Source: Auricularia sp. M13 (lineage: Eukaryota > Basidiomycota > Agaricomycetes > Auriculariales > Auriculariaceae). Taken from it: a stretch of DNA of 64,000 nt. Location: the NCBI GenBank assembly GCA_037042915.1, contig CM073196.1, positions 2,418,001 through 2,482,000 of the forward strand. Reading direction: 5' to 3'. The first letter of the stretch is position 1, and every line of letters begins with the position of its first letter. Positions 21,247-28,939 of this stretch are shown piece after piece. The notes under the pieces are model-generated. The model was not told the DNA's origin and searched no databases. It saw nothing but the letters and a program-made list of their open reading frames with translations. Position numbers and translations under genes: made by a program.

Positions 21247-22100
21247 TGTTGCGGTCATCACGGCCGTCGCAAGCTCTGTCCGCTTGCCCGCGGATTTTAC
21301 GCCGCTTCGCCGAGCGTTCGGACGCTGTTGCATACAGTCGGCGCACTGTTCACCCTCGAACGGAGACTCGGCCAGGGTTATACGCCTCGGGCTGCTCAAC
21401 TCGGGATATGATCGATGCGCCGCTCTCTACCTGTCTAGGGGGTGAGACGACCTCGGCGCATACCCCATTCGGCTCGGTGGAGGCTTCTTATCCTCGGACC
21501 AGGGTTCGGCAGCTCTCCCCTCGCTGTATGCGTCGGGTATGGGTGTTGTGGTGCTCGGGATGGACTCTAGGATCCCCTTCTGACCTCGGGCGAACTCGGT
21601 GAGCCACCCTGAACGACCTCGGAGGGTCTGGAACGCCTCTATTGGACTCCTCGTTGGTGCGATACCCCTCGGAGGGATAGTAGGCCGGTTGTCATCGCCT
21701 GGTACAAGCTCGGCTACATCCTCGGACCTCGGCCCGTGGCCTCAGCAGCTCGGCGCTCTCCCCGTGCACTCGGGAGGTGCCCTCCTTCCCGGTTCGTGCC
21801 CTCGGTGGGTGTGTATGTGGATAGCACACCTCGGCACCTTTGTCCTGTCTCGGACCAGGTTCGATTGGAGGTGTGGTAGGGTGTTGGCACCATGGGAGAT
21901 GATGGTGGATGGACCCTTTAGCTCCGGGATCACCCTGGACCGGATCATCGGACCTTGGAGAAGGGTATATAGGTTGTAGGGTGTAGATGCGTGTACCCCA
22001 GGTTTGGTCTGGTCAATTGTACCGCTTGTCCGTTCTTCCTCGTCCCTCTCTCCTCTCTTGGGCGTCGGTCTCGGCGAGTGACGAGCGCTCTGCCGTGACA
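21247..22100 (+). repeat. 3' LTR of element A
   Basis: 854 bp, preceded by the polypurine tract and followed by the GCCTC duplication. No base substitution relative to the 5' copy was seen, only run-length differences. Confidence 0.93.
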
Positions 22101-24020
22101 GCCTCCCTGGAAACTTCGCCAGTATACCAGGGAATCTCATATTCAGCCTCTATATCGACTGGTTCAACCCATTTCGTAATACCATAGGCGGAAAGGTCGT
22201 CTCCTGCGGCGCCATTGTTCTTGTCTGCATGAGCCTGCCGTATGACATTCGTCACCTTCCGGAGAACATCTTCTTTGCTGGTCTCACCCCGCCACCAAAA
22301 GAGCCGACGGTCATTACCATCTCGCACGTCGTAAACCCCGTTATTGACCAGTTTCTCCCATACTGGCCGTTCGGGAAAGTCCTCCCCACTTTCAAGTTCC
22401 CGAATGGGCGACGAATCGGTGCTGCTATCATCCCAGTCATTGCTGACATCATTGCGATGCAAAAATTGACTGGGAAGGCGAGCCACAGTGCGACAGAATT
22501 TTGCTGGTTTTGCGATTGCACCGACGTCGAGAGTCTTGACACTGGGGCTTGGAACCTGAAGGACGCACGGACTATTCGGGCATACGCTGAATCTTGGCTC
22601 GCTGCCACTACCATAAAGGAACGCGAGCGCATCCGGAAGGAATCTGGCGTTCGCTGGACACCTCTCTATCGACTACCATACTGGGATCCCGTCAATCACT
22701 TTGTGCTCGGCTTTATGCACAACACACTTGAGGGTGTTTTGCAACACCACGCACGTGTGAAGTGGGGAATCGGTATTGCTAGCTCGACCAAGCGGCGTGT
22801 CAGGCAGAAAGATGAGGACACGGATGACGATATCACTGTCACAGGCGACACCAGCGGGTCGACTCGGAGCTTGAGGAACTTTCACTAGAAGCCGAAGGTC
22901 ATGCGGGACCAGCAAGTTCGACTCGCATTCGCTCGGCATCGCTTTCGAGTAGTGTGGAGCATGACATCGAGATGAGCGAGGTCGACGAGCCTCCGGCTTC
23001 TGGGACTGATTCCGATGACGACAACGAGTATGAGGAGCCTCCATCCAGGCGACAACCATGCGCGTTTTCAGATTCGCGGTTGGCAGACATCCGCAAATGC
23101 ATCGCCGAAGTCGTACTCCCGACCTGGGTCGAACGGCCACCCATTAACCTGGGCGAGAAGTCGCATGGAACGCTCAAGGCTGCTGTCTGGCTAACACTAT
23201 TTACAGTGATATTGCCACTGAAGCTTGCAGAGTTCTGGGCAGGTCCACGTGCAACGCAACGAGAACGGCAGCTCTTCAACAACTTTTATGATCTTGTCGC
23301 GTCCACCAACATTGTCGCATCCTTTACTACCTCTAATAGCGAGGCCGACGCCTACAAAGAACACTTCACCAAGTATCGGCGCAGTCTCCAAGCACTCTTC
23401 CCCGAGTCTCATTCGGTTCCCAATCATCACTACGCTATGCACAACCCGAATATGCTCAGATTCTGGGGTCCACTGCCTCCAGTGAGCGAGTTTACCTACG
23501 AGCGGTTCAATCATGTTCTACAATCTGTCAAGACTAATCGACGACTCGGTATGTCGCCTTTGTGCTAGTAGACCAGTGGCTAATGATAATCTAGCCGAGC
23601 TTGATCTCACAATGCTCAAGCACATTTGTGAGCGTGGTCAATTTGAGGCGAAGCTTCGAGACGCCTCGGCTGGCAGCTCAGTGCATTCGCTCGCGTCCCT
23701 ACTACTCCATGACGAGGAGAGCGTTGACTTTTCCGACCCGCCGCGTCTGACCGAGGACGAAGCACGCCATCTGCTTGCCAAGGGAAAACCGATGCCAGAG
23801 GACGATTATACTCTTGTGCTTCAGTTTCTTCAGTCCAGAGGCGAAGCGTGGCACCATCGCAACGTCTTGGATGCGCCTGCCAACTCAACTGCTCTCCCGC
23901 GTGCTGCCCTTCCTACCACCACAATTGTCTATCAAAGCCGCCACTACGCTCGCAAGGCGTCGCATCTGGGAAACAGCTCTATCAACTTCTATGCACCTGA
24001 CCGTCGTTCAAATGCCACGG
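22101..24020 (+). pseudogene. Tnp2-type transposase, central part, between the two LTR elements
   Basis: Continues in frame from SPAWRSL once element A and one GCCTC are removed, giving PGNFASIPGNLIFSLYIDW. It contains the most conserved Tnp2 blocks: SCGAIVLVCMSLPYDIRHLP, IFFAGLTPPPKEP, HSATEFCWFCDC (zinc-ligand-like), LPYWDPVNHFVLGFMHN, then LGEKSHGTLKAAVW and SEFTYERFNH. The usual Asp in the DxMHN block is Gly here (22709-22711). A frame break at G3 22856-22858 is mended by one G (SGVDSELEEL). An intron (donor GTATGT at about 23549, acceptor CTAG near 23594) joins NRRL to AELDLTML. It ends in RRSNAT at the CACGG duplication. Confidence 0.85.
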
Positions 24021-24501
24021 TGTCACGGTGACTGCTATATCACTCTCCGAGACGACGCCCGAGGAGAAGGGGTGAGTGGGGAGAGGGAGGCGCGGATAAG
24101 CGGTATGATAGACCAGACCAAACCTAAGGTACAAGAGGGGCGACGGCCCATATATATATATACTACGGAAGCAAGGCCGAGGGGCCCCGCGGACCAATTG
24201 CGCCACCGACCGGTTGTCACGCGGGCGCCACAGATCAGGCCGAAAGAGACCGCCGGGGCGTCGTCGGCGAGACAGAAAACCCGGGATAAATAGAGCCCAA
24301 CCAAACCAGAAACATCCCGTCATATCACCATTCTCCTGGGAAGAGACCGAGGTGCTCGCCGAGCGGAGAGACCGCTTGGACGCGCCGACGAAAGGGCCGC
24401 GGGGCCGGGCGCAAGGAGTTTGGGCGCCCGGCCGAGGTGCGAGGGCCACGGGACGGCGAAATGAAACAGCGGGGAGGAGGGACTCGACGAAGACCGCAAC
24501 A
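24021..24501 (-). repeat. 3' LTR of element B
   Basis: 481 bp. Identical to the other copy except for a G4/G5 run (24471-24474 versus 28173-28177). On the - strand it starts TGTTGCGG and ends CCGTGACA, the same termini as the element A LTR. Confidence 0.93.
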
Positions 24502-24724
24502 TAACCCCCTTCTAGCCGTCCAGTGGCCGAGGGGGAATGGCCAGGGAGGTGCGGGTTAGATCGGGCGTGGGGAGACGGACCATAGCGTGGCCGGGCCGAG
24601 CTCCATCCGTCGCGGGATCAAACTCTAAGCGTCAGATGCCGCGAAAGGCTCGGCTGCCGCCGTACACGAACCGCGGTACTTCTCGCTCTTCGCCTCCCCG
24701 CTTCCCGTCACCGTCCGATATCCT

Positions 24725-25972
24725 ATGACGCCCACCGCCGCCGACGGACTGACTGCGAAGCCTCTCGGCGAACTTCGGGACCTCAGGGAGCGGGTGTTCG
24801 CGCTGCATGCCTCCATCCAACGCCAACTGGACTTCGGGAACTACGCCGCGGACGCGGAGGAGGAGAAGGCGCGTACGGTGCTTGCGTCTGCGGGCCAGCG
24901 GTTGGAGGCCATTGACGCCGAGGTGCGCCGACGCAACGCCGCGACCCGCAATCTGGAGACGGCGGCGTCTCTCCTCGGCATGACAGCAGCCTCGCTCCCC
25001 GTAGTGCCGAAGGTAGAAGGGGTTCGCCGCACGGGAACGACCTCCTCGACCACGAAGGGCAAGGGCTCATCGGGAGTGGTCGCGTCTGGGTCGGCGGCCT
25101 TCGGACGTCGGCGCGCGAGGGACCGGCGACGAGGAGAAGGACGCGGTCGGGCCTCCTTTTAACACGGACGTCTTGGTCAAAGGTCCTCTTGCTCCGGGGT
25201 GTATCCTGCGCTGACATCTTTCGTCCGGGTCCAGCCTTGTGAGCAGTGCGAGCGCTCCGGCCGGCCGTGTTTTAGACAAGTGTCCGGGTCGGCGACTGCC
25301 TGTGCTCGGTGCCACCGGACCCGCGTGGGGTGTTCTCACAGCGTCGGCCGGTCGGGCACATCGCGCAAGAGGATGCGACAGGACGCTGACGTGGACGGCG
25401 ATGACGGGGACGATCCGGACCAGGACGACGTGGTGGACACCGTCGGCGCGTCCGTGGCGCGGTCGCGCACATCGGTCGCCGGGGACAGCCACCATGGCCG
25501 ACCTCGAGGTCCTGGGCGACCGCATCGTCCAGGGGTTCCAGCTGTCCGTCTCGGCGTTGAGGCGCGACCTTCGCAAGTGGACGCAGGAGCTCGTCGATGA
25601 CCGGCGTGCCCATAAGACGGTGCGCCTCGTGTCGCCGGGCGGGAGCGGCGCGATACCGACTCCAATGACGGCCGAGCGGTGGAGGACGAGGCGAGGAGGT
25701 CGCCCACCGACGCGCCGACTTCCCCTGGCGCCGCGGGCGTGGAGGCGGAGGCGCCGGCGGGTCCTGTCGGCGTGCTTGCTGACTTCGGCGCCGACCTGGC
25801 CCTTCTTGGCGTGGTAGTGCCGGGGGATGTGCGTCCGATACCCAGCTTTGCGTCGCTGGAGGCGTCTGGGTCCGGGTCCGGGTTCCTGCCACGCGTCCAA
25901 CGGTCCGAGGGTCGGGATGCGTCCGTGATAGGGGAGAAGTCGGTCGATGCGGGCCAACCCATGGAGGAGTAA
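24725..25972 (+). CDS. Antisense coiled-coil / Zn2Cys6-like protein of element B
   Basis: Opposite to its host element, equivalent to the antisense gene of A. The N-terminal part (24725-25162) is a likely coiled coil (LGELRDLRERVFALHASIQ, then EEEKARTVLASAGQRLEAID). An intron ends at 25234 (GCTGAC branch site, GTCCAG acceptor); its donor is unclear. The cysteine cluster at 25238-25333 is C-x2-C-x6-C-x10-C-x2-C-x6-C. Acidic DGDDGDDPDQDD and a second helical segment (MADLEVLGDRIVQG, ALRRDLRKWTQELVDD) follow, then an acidic/Pro-rich tail ending at 25972. Two frame breaks (near 25487 and 25680) must be crossed. Function unknown; nuclear DNA binding is only a guess from the cluster. Confidence 0.5.
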
Positions 25973-26149
25973 GACCGTGTCCGGGTATGATTCGGGTAGT
26001 GGTGTGGAGGCTCGTAAAATATGTAAATAGAGAGGCGGAAAGACGAGCATAAATACGGGGTATGAGAAACGACCGGGACCGTGACTGTGGAGAGCATCGA
26101 AGCGGCGTCCGACCGAGGTAGGGTCCGATTCTGGGCACGGTCGCCGAGG

Positions 26150-27052
26150 GGGAGGGAACGACGGGTGGCGTCCCTGTACGCCAGTAGATATCGACAAAGA
26201 AGGGCGGTTTTGGCTTCGCAAGGCGTGCTGCTGTACAAGGCAGGGGCAACCGTCCGGAGCGTTCAAAGACGGTGGGCCGGGCCGGGGACGCGATCCGCAG
26301 GACCAGGGCGTCGTCGGCGTACGTGGCACGATATTCGCGGACGTCCCAGACAAGGCACGCCGTAAGCCGAACGACCTGGAGGGCTCGTTCCGTCGAGGCG
26401 ACGTGATGAGATGAGGGCCGAGGCGAGGTGGGAACGAGAAGACCACTAGCTCGGTGCGAGCCCGTCGGCCTCGGTCATTGCGCACGACGGTCGGGAGTAC
26501 CCAGTAACGCGAGATATCGAGCGGGAGATGTCTCGGGGCAGTGAAGCGGCCGTAGTGAGTGAAGCGGTCTAGCATCCAGAAGAAAGGTCGGGGAGGGGCC
26601 ACGAGCATGGCGATGTCTAGCCGGGTGTCGTCCGGGTCCGGCGACCGGATACGAGCGCGAAGGGGGATGAGCCCCAGCGGAGGTGTGGCCGGGCGCGCGT
26701 CCTCAAGCTCGGACGACTCGTCGGCGGCGAGAGGTGACTCGCCGGTGCTGATGGGTGATTCGCCGAACAGCTCTTGGGATCCGTCGCCAAAGTCCTCGCC
26801 GAGGTCCATGTCCGCATCCTGGTCCAGGTCCTGTGCGGCGCCTTGGTCCTCATTTGGCTCCGGTGGTTCGGCGTGGTACTCCTCCACGAGTCCGGTTCCG
26901 TCCAGGTCGGCGGCCAGTTGCCAGCTAGCGTCCTCGGGGGGGAAGCCCATCCATTGGACGAGATACTGAGGAACTCCTCGGTGTACGCGGTGGTCCAGGA
27001 CTGCCGCCGGTATGTATTGAGGGTTAACTATGGTCTCGTCGTACTGGGACAT
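26150..27052 (-). CDS. Chromodomain protein encoded by element B
   Basis: The ATG at 27052 starts MSQYDETIVNPQYIPAAVLD. The chromodomain spans about residues 12-55. Residues matching the HP1 aromatic cage are all present: Tyr13, Trp34 and Phe37 (in QWMGF), plus Trp44. This predicts a methyl-lysine histone reader. An acidic linker (residues 60-115) leads to a region with RPFFWMLDRFTHYGRF and HLPLDISRYWVLP. Near 26435 the frame shifts by one base, after which TERALQVVRLTACLVWDV and ATYADDALVLRIASPARP continue the protein. The end near 26150 is approximate. In chromoviruses such a domain ends the integrase; here it opens a free-standing protein. The unshifted frame stays open to 25067, which I regard as chance in GC-rich DNA. 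Confidence 0.65.
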
Positions 27053-27709
27053 TTTGTGAGCGTTCGGTCCGAACAAAGGGGCGTGTCGGGGAAAAAGGGG
27101 GGAAAGAGGCGTCGGTCTGGCGGCCGATCCGGATTATATGGTGTATGTGTCGTAAGCGTTGATGCGTGGGGATGATGGGGGTCACGATCCGAGGAAGATG
27201 ATGTGAATGCGCCGCGCACCACGGGGGGAACTTGCTCTCGGGATGCGCGGAGGGTGAGGTTCTGGAGAGAGGGGTCGGCCGTGGGAGGTTTAGAGGTTGA
27301 CCGAGGGGGTGGGGACGCAGCGGGCGCGTTCGGCGAGTAGGGCTTGTGGGGGGGTGGTCTCGCCGCGGATGACCTGGCTCTGATGAAGAGGAGAGATCAA
27401 GAGCCGGTGATGGAATGAGCTTTCGGATTTGACGACCGTATGGGTCTGGAGGGGTCCTCGTTGGCTGAGTGCCTGACCCGAAGGCCAGTGGGCAAGGCTC
27501 GGCGTCCGGAGGGTGGGTCCTGCAGGGTCCTGGTGGGCCGATGAGTGGGCGCGGCGGTCGCGACGGGTCCTCGTCGACGCGAGGGGTCTCCTAGCCGGTC
27601 CGAGGGTCGGATTCCTTCCTGGACCGAGCAACGCCGACCGAACGGTTCGCCCGGATTGGAAGGGTGGTGAGTAAGGGGTATGGGGATCTCGAGCGTCGGG
27701 AGGGAGGGT
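27053..27709. other. 5' leader of element B
   Basis: About 650 bp between the primer site and the chromodomain ATG. No coding signal on either strand; purine-rich on the + strand. Likely an untranslated leader, possibly with packaging signals. Confidence 0.45.
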
Positions 27710-27720
27710 AGGTTTGGTCT
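27710..27720 (-). promoter_or_regulatory. Primer-binding site of element B
   Basis: On the - strand AGACCAAACCT, two bases inside the 5' LTR and identical to the site in element A. Complementary to the predicted RNA 5' end at 27827-27817 (12 nt if the next base is counted). Confidence 0.65.
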
Positions 27721-27722
27721 TA

Positions 27723-28204
27723 TGTCACGGTGACTGCTATATCACTCTCCGAGACGACGCCCGAGGAGAAGGGGTGAGTGGGGAGAGGGAGGCGCGGATA
27801 AGCGGTATGATAGACCAGACCAAACCTAAGGTACAAGAGGGGCGACGGCCCATATATATATATACTACGGAAGCAAGGCCGAGGGGCCCCGCGGACCAAT
27901 TGCGCCACCGACCGGTTGTCACGCGGGCGCCACAGATCAGGCCGAAAGAGACCGCCGGGGCGTCGTCGGCGAGACAGAAAACCCGGGATAAATAGAGCCC
28001 AACCAAACCAGAAACATCCCGTCATATCACCATTCTCCTGGGAAGAGACCGAGGTGCTCGCCGAGCGGAGAGACCGCTTGGACGCGCCGACGAAAGGGCC
28101 GCGGGGCCGGGCGCAAGGAGTTTGGGCGCCCGGCCGAGGTGCGAGGGCCACGGGACGGCGAAATGAAACAGCGGGGGAGGAGGGACTCGACGAAGACCGC
28201 AACA
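27723..28204 (-). repeat. 5' LTR of element B
   Basis: 482 bp. The - strand has a long TATATATATATA box (27864-27853) and the self-primer AGGTTTGGTCT at 27827-27817. Only these core parts and the termini are shared with the 853-bp LTR of element A; the U3 regions differ greatly. Confidence 0.93.
27817..27827 (-). promoter_or_regulatory. Predicted RNA 5' end / self-primer of element B
   Basis: AGGTTTGGTCT on the - strand, about 26-37 bp past the TATA run. Pairs with the primer-binding site at 27720-27710. Confidence 0.6.
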
Positions 28205-28511
28205 CACGGGCTTCATCGAAACCATCTGGAGAATGCCGCTCAACGGACAGCTTCGCGCGTTCCTCCTGGTCAGACTCCAGGAGAGTTTGCCTGATCAGGA
28301 CGCAGACAAAAGCCCATTCAAGTCGCACCCTCGAATGCTGGTCCAAGTTGTCAGCGGACGTCCCGCTGACGGTGCCGACCACGTTGGGGTAATCGAGCCT
28401 TCTGGCATCATTGCCCATGTTCCATTCATCAGGTATCCAGGCAGTGTCTATGGGATGGAGACGGAGGAAATTCTCGTGCTTAGTGGTGCGCTCAATCGCG
28501 GAAGAAACTAA
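28205..28511 (+). pseudogene. Tnp2-type transposase, 3' end
   Basis: Last piece of the transposase. With element B and one CACGG removed, RRSNATG continues into FIETIWRMPLNGQLRAFLL. The C-terminal domain ends VLSGALNRGRN with a stop at 28509-28511, matching the position where fungal Tnp2 proteins end. No frame break in this part. The right end of the CACTA element follows 310 bp later. Confidence 0.8.
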
Positions 28512-28820
28512 ACTATCTGAGGTTTGTATTCATCACTCGGTACTTATGTCGATTCAGAGACGGGCCTGCTATTTTGATACGTGTAAAGAATGCGGTAGTA
28601 TCCTCGAAGAATTGTATTTCATACTATTCTCAGAGATTGCGTCGTGCTTCAGTCTTGACCTGGCCCTCGCATGTATTCACATTTTGCGCGAAGCGTCGCG
28701 CAAAAGTAACGGTCACACGTGACCGATGTCACCCTGTTCGCTCGGTACCGGCTCGCCGAGCAGATCCTTCCGTCGTCGAGAGTGGCACAGAGTGGCACCA
28801 GGACCACCTCTTTCTCGAGC
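28512..28820. other. Right subterminal region of the CACTA element
   Basis: Non-coding 3' flank of the transposase. Open frames here have no family resemblance. A tandem GAGTGGCACAGAGTGGCACCA lies next to the right inverted repeat. Confidence 0.45.
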
Positions 28821-28872
28821 ACTATCACTCTGATAGTAAGTGCTCTTACTATCACGCCTTTTGCCTCCAGTG
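28821..28872 (-). repeat. Right terminal inverted repeat of the CACTA element
   Basis: Reverse complement starts CACTGGAGGCAAAAG and ends TACTATCAGAGTGATAGT; 46 of 52 match the left repeat with no gap. Followed by the TTC duplication, 67 bp before the CTF18 start codon. Confidence 0.85.
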
Positions 28873-28939
28873 TTCCGTTCCGTCCACGACGCGCTTCGCA
28901 ACTCCGCACGGACGACGCGCGTGACACGCTCTCTTGGAC

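Larger units (their letters stand above)
17790..22100 (+). mobile_element. LTR retroelement A, non-autonomous, self-priming type
   Basis: LTRs of 853 and 854 bp (TGTTGCGG...CCGTGACA) flank a 2604-bp interior. The 5-bp target duplication GCCTC lies at 17785-17789 and 22101-22105. Orientation + is set by a polypurine tract GAAGGGGGGG (21234-21243) three bases before the 3' LTR, and by the self-complementary primer site after the 5' LTR. No reverse transcriptase, RNase H, protease or integrase motif is visible, and the interior is too short for a pol gene. The only credible gene is antisense (20318-19640). Insertion is in the Tnp2 transposase and is reversible on paper: removal restores frame. 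Confidence 0.9.
24021..28204 (-). mobile_element. LTR retroelement B, non-autonomous, with chromodomain and antisense zinc-cluster genes
   Basis: LTRs of 482 bp (27723-28204, 5') and 481 bp (24021-24501, 3') flank a 3221-bp interior. The 5-bp duplication CACGG lies at 24016-24020 and 28205-28209. Orientation - is set by the polypurine tract GAAGGGGG (24512-24505) next to the 3' LTR and the self-primer pair near the 5' LTR. LTR ends, primer site and polypurine tract match element A, so A and B belong to one family in opposite orientation. Interior gene order in element sense: chromodomain gene (sense), then a zinc-cluster gene (antisense, convergent). No polymerase or integrase is seen. Confidence 0.9.
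14564..28872 (+). mobile_element. CACTA (En/Spm-like) DNA transposon carrying two nested LTR elements
   Basis: Both ends begin CACTGGAGGCAAAAG reading inward. The terminal inverted repeats are 52 bp, 46 of 52 identical. The 3-bp target duplication TTC lies at 14561-14563 and 28873-28875. CACTA elements are known for CACT-starting ends, 2-3 bp duplications and a TNP2/TNPD transposase, and all three hold here. Total length is 14309 bp. Removing LTR element A (4311 bp plus 5-bp duplication) and B (4184 plus 5) leaves a 5804-bp element with two + strand genes: the unknown gene at 14852 and the Tnp2 transposase at 16832. Subterminal copies of TGATAGTA/TACTATCA lie at both ends and are candidate transposase binding sites. 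Confidence 0.85.

Noticed and set aside
17790-22100. First thought that element A is on the - strand and B on the +, because the zinc-cluster genes point that way
   Set aside because: The polypurine tracts next to the 3' LTRs, the TATA-to-primer spacing and the 11-nt self-complementary primer sites all give the opposite orientation in both elements.
25067-27052. A 662-codon open frame on the - strand through most of element B
   Set aside because: Only the first 200 or so residues look like protein. Beyond about 26435 another frame carries the protein-like sequence, and the distal part overlaps the antisense zinc-cluster gene. Long open frames are common by chance in this GC-rich DNA.
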